64,000 bases of DNA from Pseudochelatococcus sp047501465 (GCF_047501465.1 NZ_JAZDRL010000001.1:992001-1056000), one strand, 5' to 3'; counted from the first letter of the stretch, positions 43,828-53,842 are shown. The notes: generated by a model from the letters alone, not told the origin. Numbers and translations are program-made.

Positions 43828-44058
43828 CTAACAAACATCTCCCGATTGAATTGCATTAGCGACAGCACAAAGCACCGCATACCTGTTGTTTTTCTGCTGC
43901 CCATCACGCGCAGATAGCAAATGCGTTGTCAGCCTCGGATTATATGCAAAAAGCTTACACTCTGGTGCATGTTGCAACCGTATGACAGGCTGATCAGGCT
44001 CGTGAACCTGGTCATAAAGCAACCCCAAAAGAGCATAGACCGTATAAGTGCCACAGCC
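43828..44058 (-). pseudogene. Possible gene remnant
   Basis: An open frame of about 76 codons without a convincing start (only TTG) that begins right after a stop. It reads GCGTYTVYALLG, LLYDQVHEPDQPVIRLQHA, then YNPRLTTHLLSARDGQ and a helical end. The composition is protein-like, so it may be the C-terminal remainder of a broken gene. I could not assign a family. Confidence 0.3.
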
Positions 44059-44135
44059 CTATCACCGGGAGTGTCACAAATTAAACACAGTAGATTTGGG
44101 GAAGGTAAATTATTTTCTGATTTCAGCCACTTAAG

Positions 44136-44212
<77 letters not shown>

Positions 44213-44411
44213 GGAAGCGACACTTTGTTCCGCGTCGCTGCGGTTGTTGTGACTTAAAGCCAGTCCCCATCACTGTCAAGCGATCTTCATAAAGAAACGA
44301 AAACCACACCAAAACCTGTGAACAAGTGTGGATGGAAACACACGACATTTTTATGAAAAACGTATTATTTCCATATACTTCTCATAAACATGTCCATCTG
44401 CCAGCTAAATC

Positions 44412-45866
44412 CTATCGAGATGTCTGACGTATGATGGGTAGATCCAGATCGCGAATCTTTTTGCGTAATGTGTTGCGATTCACCCCAAGCAATTCAGCTG
44501 CCCGGATTTGATTGCCATTTGTGGCGTTCAACACGGCGCTCAGCAGCGGCGCTTCAACTTCGCGCAGCACGCGGTGGTAAAGCCCCGGAGGCGGCAGTGC
44601 GCCGCCTAGTCCCGCAAAATAGTGGCTGAGATAGCGCTCGACAGCCTGCGAGAGGTCCATCGGGTCATTCTCGACCACCATTGTGGCCCCAGCCGTTGAC
44701 AGTGGTGCGGCAGCGACATCGAGCTCTGCATCGATAATCGGCCCGGTAATCGTTTCCTGCGTGTAAAGAGCGGTCAAACGCCGAACGAGGTTTTCAAGCT
44801 CGCGCACGTTCCCTGGCCAGCGGTAACGCTTGAGCTTATCCATGGCCGCTGCATCGATTTGCTTGGGCGCGAGGCCCTCACGCGTCGCGCGGGCAAGAAA
44901 ATGGCGCACCAGGTCTGACACGTCCTCCGAGCGCTCCCGTAACGGCGGCAGGCGCAGCGGCACGACATTGAGACGGAAGAACAGATCCTCGCGAAATTGC
45001 CCCTGTTCAATGGACTGGCGCAGATCTTTATTAGTCGCAGCAATGATGCGTACGTTTGTGCGGATAGCAGTCTTACCGCCAACGCTGGCATATTCGCCCT
45101 GTTGCAGCACGCGCAGCAGACGCGTCTGGGCCTCCATGGGCATGTCGCCGATTTCGTCCAGAAACAGCGTGCCACCCTCCGCCTGCTCAAAACGGCCAGC
45201 CGACCGTGTATGCGCACCGGTAAAGGCCCCTTTTTCATGGCCAAACAGTTCTGATTCAATCAGATCCCGCGGGATAGCTGCCATATTTACTGCAACAAAC
45301 GGTCCACTACGACGCTTGCCATAATCATGTAGTGCACGGGCTACCAGCTCCTTGCCGGTACCGGATTCACCAGAGATCATCACCGTCAGATCGGTGGACA
45401 TCAACCGCGCCATGGCACGGTAGATGTCCTGCATGGCGGGAGAGCGGCCAATAAGCGGGATTTCCTCGCCCTCTTCTCCCATCGCAATACCGATACCCCG
45501 CGGACGCGATAAGGCACGCCCGACGATGGATACCAGTTCCTTCAAATCAAAAGGTTTGGGCAAATACTCATACGCCCCTCGTTCCGAGGCACGGATAGCG
45601 GTCATAAACGTGTTCTGAGCGCTCATGACAATCACAGGCAGTTCCGGGCGCAGTTGGCGGATGCGCGGCAAAAGATCGAAAGCATTCTCATCCGGCATCA
45701 CAACATCGGTAACGATAAGATCGCCCTCGCCCTGTGATACCCAGTTCCACAATGTGCCGGCATGCCCGGTGGTGCGGATGTCATAACCAGCCCGTGTCAG
45801 CGCCTGGCTGAGAACGGTGCGGATAGAGGCGTCGTCGTCTGCTACGAGTATCGTGCCACGGCCCAT
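44412..45866 (-). CDS. ntrC: Nitrogen regulation response regulator NtrC (NR(I))
   Basis: 484 residues. The receiver domain has the phosphorylated Asp54 (VTDVVMPDE) and acidic Asp10-Asp12; the AAA+ sigma-54 activating domain has Walker A GESGTGKE (166-173) and the sigma-54-contacting GAFTGA loop (213-218); the C-terminus has a Fis-type helix-turn-helix (NQIRAAELLGVNRNTLRKKI). Phosphorylated by NtrB, it turns on nitrogen-scavenging genes. ntrB lies directly upstream (15 bp), giving the usual dusB-ntrB-ntrC operon. AAGGA lies 10 nt before the ATG. Confidence 0.97.
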   Translation of the reverse strand: MGRGTILVADDDASIRTVLSQALTRAGYDIRTTGHAGTLWNWVSQGEGDLIVTDVVMPDENAFDLLPRIRQLRPELPVIVMSAQNTFMTAIRASERGAYEYLPKPFDLKELVSIVGRALSRPRGIGIAMGEEGEEIPLIGRSPAMQDIYRAMARLMSTDLTVMISGESGTGKELVARALHDYGKRRSGPFVAVNMAAIPRDLIESELFGHEKGAFTGAHTRSAGRFEQAEGGTLFLDEIGDMPMEAQTRLLRVLQQGEYASVGGKTAIRTNVRIIAATNKDLRQSIEQGQFREDLFFRLNVVPLRLPPLRERSEDVSDLVRHFLARATREGLAPKQIDAAAMDKLKRYRWPGNVRELENLVRRLTALYTQETITGPIIDAELDVAAAPLSTAGATMVVENDPMDLSQAVERYLSHYFAGLGGALPPPGLYHRVLREVEAPLLSAVLNATNGNQIRAAELLGVNRNTLRKKIRDLDLPIIRQTSR

Positions 45867-45881
45867 AGTTACATCATTCCT

Positions 45882-47009
45882 TTACGCCTGCTCCGTCGCG
45901 GCATCCGTCTCACGTCCATCACGCGAGGCCACGATGGGCATCAGAATCCGAAACGCGGTACGATGGGAGATACTATCACATTCGATAATACCGCCATGTT
46001 CGCCCACAATCTTGGCAACCAATGCAAGACCGAGGCCAGTTCCACCCGCTTTCGTCGTCACGAAGGGGTCAAACAGGTTTGGCAGCATGTCCGCAGGCAC
46101 TCCCGGGCCATTGTCACGCACGCTGATTTCCAGCGGCAACCTCACCCGTTCACTACCGGATAGCTGCACTTGAACACCGGGCCGATAAGCCGTTGTCAGT
46201 ACGATTTCACCATCCTGCGCATCAGGACCAATAGCCTCGGCAGCGTTCTTGATCAGGTTCAGAAACACCTGAATCAGCTGGTCGCGATTGCCATAAATGG
46301 GGGGAAGAGAGGGATCATAATGCTGTATGATCTTGATATGGCGTGCAAAACCTGTCTGTGCAAGGCGGCGCACGTGGTCGAGCACATCGTGAATGTTCAC
46401 CGATGTGCGTGCCAGCGGATGACCCTCGCCCAGCGTCTCCATCCTCTCAACAAGCTTGACGATACGATCCGTCTCATCGCAAATCAGGCTGGTGAGTACA
46501 CGGTCCTCATCGCTCACTGCTGTTTCGAGTAATTGGGCCGCACCGCGAATGCCTGATAAAGGGTTCTTGATTTCATGCGCCAGCATTGCGCCAAGCGCGG
46601 TCAATGAACGTGCTGCCACTCGATGCGTCAGCTGTCTGCCCATTTTTTCAGCATTTGTACGTTCTTGCAGCAGAAGCACCACCGAGCCATCCGATGCAGT
46701 GCCCAATGGGGCAGCAAAAATATCGACGATGCGCTCTTCCTGAATACGGGTGAGCGCCATTTCAATCCGATATCCGGTGATTCCGCCGCCACGTTCGCGC
46801 ACTTCCTCCACCATTGCCAGCACAGGCGAGTCGAACGCCACAAGGTCTGACAGGCGCTGGCGACGCAGCACTGGTAGGCTAAGGTCGAAAAATGTCTCTG
46901 CCGCCGCATTGGCATAAGCAATTCCTCCGCCACCACCCACGACCAGAACAGGAAGGGGGAGAATGGCGAGAATACCTGCTTCTTCAGGCGGCGAGAGAGG
47001 TATCGACAT
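45882..47009 (-). CDS. ntrB: Nitrogen regulation sensor histidine kinase NtrB
   Basis: 375 residues, cytosolic. A PAS domain (about 10-120) precedes the DHp helix with phospho-acceptor His145 (AMLAHEIKNPLSG), then N box (VFLNLIKNAAEAI), G1 (DNGPGVP), F and G2 boxes (TTKAGGTGLGLALVAKI). It phosphorylates NtrC under nitrogen limitation, controlled by PII. The ATG at 47009 lies inside the end of dusB (26-bp overlap), implying coupled translation; a TTG at 47066 would add 19 Cys-rich residues unlike the family. Confidence 0.95.
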   Translation of the reverse strand: MSIPLSPPEEAGILAILPLPVLVVGGGGGIAYANAAAETFFDLSLPVLRRQRLSDLVAFDSPVLAMVEEVRERGGGITGYRIEMALTRIQEERIVDIFAAPLGTASDGSVVLLLQERTNAEKMGRQLTHRVAARSLTALGAMLAHEIKNPLSGIRGAAQLLETAVSDEDRVLTSLICDETDRIVKLVERMETLGEGHPLARTSVNIHDVLDHVRRLAQTGFARHIKIIQHYDPSLPPIYGNRDQLIQVFLNLIKNAAEAIGPDAQDGEIVLTTAYRPGVQVQLSGSERVRLPLEISVRDNGPGVPADMLPNLFDPFVTTKAGGTGLGLALVAKIVGEHGGIIECDSISHRTAFRILMPIVASRDGRETDAATEQA

Positions 47010-48048
47010 TCGCAAACAGCTTTCGCAACAGAAGAATAACCTCGGCTGGCGTTTCGCTAACCACAATGCGCGCCCGCATGGCGCGTGTGTGCTCGCAAAG
47101 CGTCACCTGCTCCAGCGCATTATCCGCATAAGCCGCCAGATGCTTGCGCGCATGGCGCACACCCATTCGCGCTCCGTAGGTGGCGAGCAAAGTTTCATAA
47201 TGCTCAATCGCACAGGCCAGCTGCTCAGCACGCGATGGTCCGGCAGCGTCAGCGCCATCAAGCGCCCGCGCAATTTCACCAACGCACCACGGACGCCCCA
47301 AAGCGGCCCGCCCCACCATCACGGCATCCGCACCCGATGCAGTGAGCGCTTCCTGCGCATGCAAGGTGGAGGCGATATCGCCATTCACTACCAGCGGCAC
47401 ACCCGGAATGGCCTCACGCACGGCCCGCACAGCGGTCCAATCCGCAGTGCCCTTATAAAACTGCTGACGCGTGCGCCCGTGCACGGTAATCATCTTAATG
47501 CCCGATGCCACAGCCCGCGCTGCCAGCTCCGGTGCGTTGCGCGAGGTGTCATCCCAACCAAGGCGCATCTTGAGTGTAACCGGCACTTGCACCGCCGCAA
47601 CCGTTGCCTCGACAAGCTTGATAGCATGATCGAGATCGCGCATCAGTGCCGACCCGGACCACCCACCTGTTACGCGCTTGGCAGGACAGCCCATGTTGAT
47701 ATCGATGATATGCGCCCCGGCGGCTTCTGCCACGCGTGCGCCCTCTGCCATCCATCGCGGATCGCAACCAGCAAGCTGCACCACGTGGGGCGCAACGCCT
47801 TCACCTTCAGCGCGGGTGCGGGCCTCTTCATCGCCACAGGCAAGATCATCGGAAGCCACCATCTCTGATACAACCAATGAAGCACCAAACCGTGAGGCAA
47901 GGCGCCGCATTCCGATATCGGTAATGCCCGACATCGGTGCAAGAATCGCGCGTCCCGCTAATGTTATGGGGCCGATAGCAAGCGGAGCCTCTGTAACGGC
48001 ATCTGCCGTCACTCCCGCACATTGATGGGCGTCATCCTGTTTCATCAT
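46984..48048 (-). CDS. dusB: tRNA-dihydrouridine synthase DusB
   Basis: 354 residues. An FMN-dependent TIM barrel (ILAPMSGITDIGMRRLASRFG) with the active-site Cys in INMGCPAKRVTGG, the HGRTRQQFYKG phosphate/FMN motif and NGDI, followed by the C-terminal helical tRNA-binding domain. It reduces uridines in the tRNA D-loop. In most proteobacteria dusB heads the ntrB-ntrC operon (the old name is nifR3), as here. Two adjacent ATGs lie at 48048 and 48045; a TTG at 48066 is the longer alternative. No strong ribosome site stands out. Confidence 0.95.
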   Translation of the reverse strand: MMKQDDAHQCAGVTADAVTEAPLAIGPITLAGRAILAPMSGITDIGMRRLASRFGASLVVSEMVASDDLACGDEEARTRAEGEGVAPHVVQLAGCDPRWMAEGARVAEAAGAHIIDINMGCPAKRVTGGWSGSALMRDLDHAIKLVEATVAAVQVPVTLKMRLGWDDTSRNAPELAARAVASGIKMITVHGRTRQQFYKGTADWTAVRAVREAIPGVPLVVNGDIASTLHAQEALTASGADAVMVGRAALGRPWCVGEIARALDGADAAGPSRAEQLACAIEHYETLLATYGARMGVRHARKHLAAYADNALEQVTLCEHTRAMRARIVVSETPAEVILLLRKLFANVDTSLAA

Positions 48049-48199
48049 GGTTTTGAAGAGAAACAATCATTTCGTCTTCAACGCAACACTTTTTGCAAAA
48101 TGACCTGCATCATATCGTTCAGCAGAGCGTGCTGATGGTTGCCTCGCGCGCGGGGCTGGCCTATCAAACAGCATAATTATCCGAGGGAAATAAAGCGTC

Positions 48200-49381
48200 G
48201 TGTCCGATATTATCGCCATCATCGTTGCCGCAGGGCAGGGAACCCGTGCCGGCGCAGGTGCGCCCAAGCAATATCGCCTGCTTGGCGGCGAACCCGTATT
48301 GACGCGCACGCTACGCGCTTTCATCGCGCACCCTGCTATCAACCGCATCCTCGTGGTCATAGGCGCTCATGATAAGGCGCATTACGAGGCCAGCCTTGCG
48401 CCCTTAAAAGATACATCGAAATTCCTTGCCCCTGTCGTTGGCGGCGATACGCGCCAGGGTTCAGTCCATGCTGGCCTCTGGGCGCTGAGAAATGCACCAC
48501 CTGCAACCGTTCTGATACACGACGGTGCACGCCCATTCGTATCGCAGGCCCTCCTCAGCGAAACCATAGCGGCAGCACAGACTTATGACGCCGCCATTCC
48601 CGGCACGCCTGTCACTGATACGATCAAGACCATTGATACGCTAGGGCGCATCACGGGAACAGTAGACCGTGAAGCACTGCGTGCGGTACAAACACCGCAG
48701 GCTTTCGCGTTCGCCCCATTATTTGCCGCACACATACGGGCGCAAGCCGAACAAGAAACGACCTTCACGGATGACGCCGCCCTTGTCGCCTGGGCTGGCC
48801 AGCCGGTCCACGTCTTCTCTGGAGATGCCAATAATATGAAGCTCACCACGCAGAGCGATTTCGACGCCGCTGAACAGCGCCTGCACACGCCTATGATCAC
48901 CCGCGTCGGCACCGGTTTTGACGTGCATGCCTTCTCCGCAGGCGATCACATCTGGCTAGGCGGTGTCAAGATTGCACACACACAGGGCGTCACCGCACAT
49001 TCCGATGGTGATGTCGTGCTGCATGCTCTTACCGATGCCCTGCTCGGCGCCTTGGCTGATGGTGACATTGGCAGCCATTTTCCACCAAGCGATCCGAAGT
49101 GGAAAGGCGCTGCATCCGACCAGTTCCTGATCCATGCAATCAACCTGCTACGCCAACGCGGCGGTGTGCTTGATCATCTCGATGCGACGGTGATCTGCGA
49201 GACGCCGAAAGTCGGCCCCCACCGCGACACCATACGCGCACGCATTGCCGCAATTACCGATCTGCCGTTAGATTGCGTATCTGTAAAGGCCACCACCTCC
49301 GAACGACTAGGCTTCACGGGACGTGCCGAAGGCATCGCCGCCCAGGCCGCAGCCACAATACGGCTGCCCCAAGGATCATGA
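48200..49381 (+). CDS. ispDF: Bifunctional IspD/IspF (MEP pathway)
   Basis: 393 residues. A natural fusion: residues 1-230 are IspD (2-C-methylerythritol 4-phosphate cytidylyltransferase; AAGQGTRAGAGAPKQYRLL, VLIHDGARPFV, VQTPQAF), and about 234-393 are IspF (2,4-cyclodiphosphate synthase; RVGTGFDVHAF, zinc His in GGVKIAHTQGVTAHSDGDV, ATTSERLGFTGR). Both act in isoprenoid precursor synthesis; the fusion is typical of alphaproteobacteria. Start is GTG at 48200 with GAGGGA 11 nt upstream. It is divergent from dusB and followed by the CinA gene. Confidence 0.96.
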   Translation: MSDIIAIIVAAGQGTRAGAGAPKQYRLLGGEPVLTRTLRAFIAHPAINRILVVIGAHDKAHYEASLAPLKDTSKFLAPVVGGDTRQGSVHAGLWALRNAPPATVLIHDGARPFVSQALLSETIAAAQTYDAAIPGTPVTDTIKTIDTLGRITGTVDREALRAVQTPQAFAFAPLFAAHIRAQAEQETTFTDDAALVAWAGQPVHVFSGDANNMKLTTQSDFDAAEQRLHTPMITRVGTGFDVHAFSAGDHIWLGGVKIAHTQGVTAHSDGDVVLHALTDALLGALADGDIGSHFPPSDPKWKGAASDQFLIHAINLLRQRGGVLDHLDATVICETPKVGPHRDTIRARIAAITDLPLDCVSVKATTSERLGFTGRAEGIAAQAAATIRLPQGS

Positions 49382-49409
49382 CATAACACAGAGAGAACGG
49401 GAGAAAGCG

Positions 49410-49964
49410 ATGATAGATAAATCCTCATCGACAGAGCAAGCATCGGCAGCAACTCACTTTCCCGTTGATCTTCTCTCCCAAGCCGAGCGGATATTGACCA
49501 TTGCGCGCCAGCAAGGCCTGCGCATCGCCACCGCCGAATCCTGCACAGGCGGATTGGTCTGTGGGGTGCTGACGGAAATCCCCGGCTCATCCAATGTCGT
49601 AGAAGGCGGCTTTATCACCTATTCGAACGATGCCAAACGCACCAGCATAGGCGTCCCAGCGGATCTGCTCGCCTCGCAAGGCGCCGTTAGCGAACTGGTC
49701 GCACGCGCAATGGCGGAAGGCGCATTGGCACATCTACCAACCGCTGATGTAGCTGTTGCTATTACAGGCATCGCGGGGCCTGGCGGCGGATCGGCCACCA
49801 AGCCAGTCGGCCTGGTGCATTTCGCAGCAGCCAGACGCGGCCAGACCACCCGGCATGCTGTCCATCACTTCGCCGACACAGGCCGCACCGCCATCCGCCG
49901 ACAAGCAGTCATCGTAGCGCTCACTCTGCTGGAGCAGATCATGACTACTTCTACCACAACATAA
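49410..49964 (+). CDS. CinA family protein (nicotinamide-nucleotide amidohydrolase domain)
   Basis: 184 residues, the C-terminal CinA/PncC domain alone. Hallmarks are IATAESCTGGLVCGVLT (with the catalytic Ser), GGFITYSNDAKR and ITGIAGPGGGSATKPVGLV. PncC deamidates nicotinamide mononucleotide to nicotinate mononucleotide in the NAD salvage route. The ATG at 49410 has GGGAG about 7 nt upstream; an earlier ATG at 49323 would overlap ispDF by 59 bp and adds nothing family-like. It is in an operon with ispDF (28 bp gap). Confidence 0.93.
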   Translation: MIDKSSSTEQASAATHFPVDLLSQAERILTIARQQGLRIATAESCTGGLVCGVLTEIPGSSNVVEGGFITYSNDAKRTSIGVPADLLASQGAVSELVARAMAEGALAHLPTADVAVAITGIAGPGGGSATKPVGLVHFAAARRGQTTRHAVHHFADTGRTAIRRQAVIVALTLLEQIMTTSTTT

Positions 49965-50028
49965 CGCATCCGATCCAAAAGAGGATACCGATTTTTGGAT
50001 AAACCTGATGCATAAACAAATGATTAGA

Positions 50029-50061
50029 TAAAAAAGCCCGCCAGCAGAAATGCAGGCGGGC
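50029..50061 (-). terminator. Terminator of the methyltransferase gene
   Basis: The 7-bp stem GCCCGCC / GGCGGGC has a 12-nt loop with further internal pairing (GCA/TGC) and is followed on the minus strand by TTTTTT, 28 bp after the stop. Confidence 0.9.
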
Positions 50062-50089
50062 CATCATTACACGAGAACCAAATACATCC

Positions 50090-51613
50090 TTACAGGATGC
50101 CCGTGCGCTGCAGTACTTTCATGGTGCGTTCATTGAAGCCCTTTTCAGCATCACGCAAACATGTAAGTGCGAGTTCTTCGTCTTCGACGACAACGCCATC
50201 CTTCATAACGTTGTGACCGCGATCCTTCAGTATCTGACGAACGAACACGACCTTATCCTCAGCGCCCTTCCAGTGCGCGAGCACAAATAGCTGCGACAGG
50301 TTATCAATACCCACGCCCGATCCGGTAACTGGTGAAGCCAGCGCCTGAATATCATCGCCTGCCTCGACACGCTCCAGGATAGCCGTGTTGACAGCCTTGG
50401 CCCGCACAGCACGATCGGCATCACCTTCTGCAGGAAGGGCCAGATGAACAACACCAAGCATTGCAAGGAAATGGAGCGCTTCTGCGGCGCGTTCCCATGA
50501 AATCCTGGCGACGCCTTCATCTTTCATCAGATCAGCCAGCGTCTGCGGGCCCTTGGCAAGCGCTGCCAGCACTGGATCGTAGACCTCGGCCTGCAGTGTG
50601 ACCTCGCCAACGCGCGAACCAATCTTGCGCGGCACATCAGCCGGGGCCTGCAAGAGAACGAAACGCTGATTGTTCCAGATATCCTTCTGCACCTGCTTTG
50701 ACAGCTGGTTAGCCCCGCGCACATAAATGTCACGACGGAAGGAAGTGTTGAGGATAATATCGCGCGTCATTTCGCGGAAGATCGGATCCGGGACCGAACC
50801 TAAAAGCTCACGCTGCTCTTGTGTAAAGTTCAAGAGGTCAGTCTGTCCGGCAAGGTTCGCCTGTGTACCATAAACAACCTTGGATTCGCCCAAAGCCTTT
50901 GCGACATCGCTAAAGAAGAAGGCATCCCAATCGCTGTTCATATACTCATGCGCGAGATAGGAAATCGGGTGCTTCTTCATATCTTCAAGCCGCGCGTCAG
51001 CGCCTGGTGTCGATGCGAAGAAACCTGCATTGAGTTCCTTCAAACGGTTGAGCAGACCAATACCACGCGACACCTGCTGCTGCACCGAACCGCCACCTAA
51101 TGCGCCGCCATCGCGGAGTACACGCTGCAATGTAGAGCCCGATGACCAACCTGGATAAGCGTTGTAGGAAACGTAAACAATACCACCCGGTTTGAGGTTG
51201 CGGCGAATGATATCGCGGATATAACCACGGTTAGCCTCGCTCACCCAGCTGTAAACGCCATGCAGTGCAATGATATCAAAGCTTTGCAGGCTATCATCGC
51301 GCGCCAGATCCTGGAAGCTACGCTCAAGAAACTTGACATTCTTCGTGCCAGCCTTATCGGCCAGTGCTTTGGCACGAGTGATGTGAGTAGGGTTGAAGTC
51401 CACCGCAACAACATCAACATCCGGATTAACAGCGGCTATAATGTTGGATGTCAGGCCATGACCCGCACCAAGCTCCAGATAGGAGATCGGTCCGCGCGGT
51501 GCATCAAGTCCTTGCGACAACATGGCAAATCGCAATAGTTCAGGCGCCAGTTCAGCAAAGAAACCGATTGTATATTCGACTTCCGTTACATAACCCTCGG
51601 ACCATTCAGACAT
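50090..51613 (-). CDS. Class I SAM-dependent methyltransferase with regulatory domain
   Basis: 507 residues. The N-terminal methyltransferase has motif I YLELGAGHGLTSNIIA (about 45-60), motif II VVAVDFNPTHI and LHGVYSWV. The second half (about 220-330) fits the methyltransferase regulatory domain seen in Brucella, Rickettsia and rhizobia, and the C-terminus is winged-helix-like (AALAKGPQTLADLMKDEG). The substrate is unknown; related rickettsial enzymes methylate outer membrane protein lysines, but that is not shown here. The ATG at 51613 has GGGGA 7 nt upstream; a TTG at 51625 is the alternative. Single gene with its own terminator. Confidence 0.88.
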   Translation of the reverse strand: MSEWSEGYVTEVEYTIGFFAELAPELLRFAMLSQGLDAPRGPISYLELGAGHGLTSNIIAAVNPDVDVVAVDFNPTHITRAKALADKAGTKNVKFLERSFQDLARDDSLQSFDIIALHGVYSWVSEANRGYIRDIIRRNLKPGGIVYVSYNAYPGWSSGSTLQRVLRDGGALGGGSVQQQVSRGIGLLNRLKELNAGFFASTPGADARLEDMKKHPISYLAHEYMNSDWDAFFFSDVAKALGESKVVYGTQANLAGQTDLLNFTQEQRELLGSVPDPIFREMTRDIILNTSFRRDIYVRGANQLSKQVQKDIWNNQRFVLLQAPADVPRKIGSRVGEVTLQAEVYDPVLAALAKGPQTLADLMKDEGVARISWERAAEALHFLAMLGVVHLALPAEGDADRAVRAKAVNTAILERVEAGDDIQALASPVTGSGVGIDNLSQLFVLAHWKGAEDKVVFVRQILKDRGHNVMKDGVVVEDEELALTCLRDAEKGFNERTMKVLQRTGIL

Positions 51614-51782
51614 GGATATCCCCAATAGATGTAATTTGCACTTGTCTTAACAGATCGGTTTACTTTTCACGCATACATCGCAAAAATGTAGCACCTGCCG
51701 TAACCGATTGTACAGCGCTTGTTATATAATCCACGAATACTTCGTTAATTCCCCATTAACCACAGAGGAGTATCATTCCGGC

Positions 51783-52118
51783 ATGGTCAAACGCAAGCGC
51801 CTGCGCGCCTTTCTTATACCGATTTTTTTATACTCCGTTTCGGCGGTGGTGGTGGGATATTTCCTGTTCCACGCCCAGAATGGCACACGTGGCCTTGAGG
51901 CCAAGCGCGAATACAAACGCCAGATATACGATAAGACACTTGAACTTGATGCGCTAAAGGCGGAGCATGCCGAGTGGGATCGCCGTACGGCATTGGTGCG
52001 GGCTGGCAAGATCGACGCAGATATTCTGGAAGAAGAGGCCCGCAAAACACTTGGGCTTGTCCATGAGAATGACGTAATCGTGTTCCTCAACGGCGCTAAT
52101 GGACGGCCGCTGAAATAA
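51783..52118 (+). CDS. ftsB: Septum formation initiator, FtsB/DivIC family
   Basis: 111 residues. A short basic cytoplasmic start (MVKRKRLRAF), one membrane helix (LIPIFLYSVSAVVVGYFLF, about 11-29) and a periplasmic coiled coil (about 38-75), then ILEEEARKTLGLVHENDVIVF. Such proteins join FtsL and FtsQ in the divisome. Its place just upstream of pdhA is conserved in Hyphomicrobiales. GAGGAG lies 12 nt before the chosen ATG, longer than ideal; an ORF start at 51708 would put 25 unlikely residues in front. Confidence 0.88.
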   Translation: MVKRKRLRAFLIPIFLYSVSAVVVGYFLFHAQNGTRGLEAKREYKRQIYDKTLELDALKAEHAEWDRRTALVRAGKIDADILEEEARKTLGLVHENDVIVFLNGANGRPLK

Positions 52119-52121
52119 GAT

Positions 52122-52162
52122 ATAAATGCGCGCCGGATGATCCATGGCGCATTTATGTCTTT
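52122..52162 (+). terminator. Terminator of ftsB
   Basis: The perfect 10-bp stem ATAAATGCGC / GCGCATTTAT is followed by GTCTTTT, directly after the stop. Confidence 0.85.
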
Positions 52163-52677
52163 TGGGGCCCCATTACATCAAGCAATTTTCGCTGCAGCAA
52201 TCTGGCCATTTATAATAGCAAGACCTTAATCTATACTGCATAGCCATTATTAACTTGCCCTTTGCTCGCTCGCGACGCAGCATCTCCTTTGACATAAACT
52301 GGGAAAGCATTACACCAGCTTTCACCAGCGCTGATCGATCAAGCGTTGCTAATGCATATGATTATGCAAACGATCCTGTTGCTCCAGCTGCAGCATCACG
52401 CCCCCATTTCTTAAATGCATCACAAGACTGCTCTCAAAATTACGTGACAATGCTTGCTGGCGTTATTGCATCATAGAAATCCCTACCTCAAGCAGCTTTA
52501 AATTTTCTTTATTTAACTGAAAACAGGTTAATCTCAGAAACGACCGCATTATCAGCTGGTTAGTTTCAAAAGAACCTAATAATTGCATACTTTTGCCTCT
52601 CGCCAAAAGGCTTCGTCTAGGGTAAACAGCATCTGGAAAAGTTATTAACTATTGAGCGTCGTCTGGGAGGATACGCC
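52163..52677. other. Intergenic region upstream of pdhA
   Basis: About 515 bp. It holds the promoter of the long pdh-lpd-lip run. A 73-codon frame at 52255-52476 lacks a ribosome site and is not supported. No known RNA element recognised. Confidence 0.5.
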
Positions 52678-53751
52678 ATGGCTGGCACAGCAAGAAAAAC
52701 ACCCCGTGCAGGGCAGGAATCGGGTTCCGCACGGCGCGGACGAGGCGGGAAAGCAGCTGGCGCACGCGCTGCCAGCACATCTGCACCCATTCTGCTAAAC
52801 CACAATCAGGATCTCGAAGCTTATCGCGAAATGCTCCTCATCCGCCGCTTTGAAGAAAAGTCTGGCCAGATGTACGGCATGGGTCTGATTGGCGGCTTCT
52901 GCCACCTTTATATCGGGCAGGAAGCTGTCGTTGTCGGCATGCAAATGGCGCAGAAGGAAGGTGATCAGGTTATCACCGCCTATCGCGACCATGGTCACAT
53001 GCTGGCCTGCGGTATGGATTCCAAGGGCGTGATGGCAGAACTTACCGGGCGTCGCGGCGGTTACTCGCGCGGCAAGGGCGGGTCGATGCACATGTTCTCC
53101 CGCGAGAAGAATTTTTATGGCGGCCACGGCATTGTTGGCGCGCAGGTATCGCTTGGCACCGGCCTCGCCTTCGCCAACCGCTACCGGAATGACGGCGCTG
53201 TCAGCATTACGTACTTCGGCGACGGCGCTGCCAACCAGGGGCAGGTTTACGAAAGCTTCAACATGGCAGAGCTTTGGAAGCTGCCGGTTGTCTACGTGAT
53301 CGAGAACAACCGCTACGCCATGGGCACCTCGTTGAGCCGCGCATCTGCGCAGACAGATCTGTCGAAGCGCGGTGTATCGTTCAACATCCCCGGCGAGCAG
53401 GTGGATGGTATGGACTACCGCGCGGTTTATGAAGCGGGCCAGCGCGCTATTGATTGGGCGCGCTCCGGCAAGGGGCCGTATCTGCTGGAAATGCAGACCT
53501 ACCGTTACCGCGGTCACTCAATGTCGGACCCTGCGAAGTACCGCTCGAAGGACGAAGTCCAGCGCATGCGCGAAGAGCACGATCCGATTGAGCAGGTGAA
53601 GCATCGCCTCCTTGAGGAATGGAAGATTGACGAGAGCGAACTGAAGGCCATCGATGCAAAGGTGCGTGAGATCGTGAACGAGGCGGCGGATTTTGCCACC
53701 CACGACCCCGAGCCCGATCCATCGGAACTGTGGACTGACGTTCTGAAGTAA
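52678..53751 (+). CDS. pdhA: Pyruvate dehydrogenase E1 component, alpha subunit
   Basis: 357 residues. The thiamine diphosphate motif GDGAANQG with NMAELWKLPVVYVIENN (about 180-210) binds cofactor and Mg; the phosphorylation-loop region YRYRGHSMSDPAKYR is conserved. With PdhB it decarboxylates pyruvate and reductively acetylates the lipoyl domains. The first 40 residues are a basic, Ala/Gly-rich extension. GGGAGGA lies 7 nt before the ATG. First gene of pdhA-pdhB-pdhC-lpdA. Confidence 0.97.
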   Translation: MAGTARKTPRAGQESGSARRGRGGKAAGARAASTSAPILLNHNQDLEAYREMLLIRRFEEKSGQMYGMGLIGGFCHLYIGQEAVVVGMQMAQKEGDQVITAYRDHGHMLACGMDSKGVMAELTGRRGGYSRGKGGSMHMFSREKNFYGGHGIVGAQVSLGTGLAFANRYRNDGAVSITYFGDGAANQGQVYESFNMAELWKLPVVYVIENNRYAMGTSLSRASAQTDLSKRGVSFNIPGEQVDGMDYRAVYEAGQRAIDWARSGKGPYLLEMQTYRYRGHSMSDPAKYRSKDEVQRMREEHDPIEQVKHRLLEEWKIDESELKAIDAKVREIVNEAADFATHDPEPDPSELWTDVLK

Positions 53752-53842
53752 TCTCGCTGACGTTTTGCAAAGCCGGCAAACTGAAATGCTATGCCGGCAA
53801 CCGATCGTCTGATTCATTCTAATAATTGCCGGAAGATCCATC

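Noticed and set aside
52255..52476. A 73-codon frame upstream of pdhA starting with TTG
   Set aside because: No ribosome site, no family resemblance, and AT-rich non-coding surroundings. A relic cannot be excluded.
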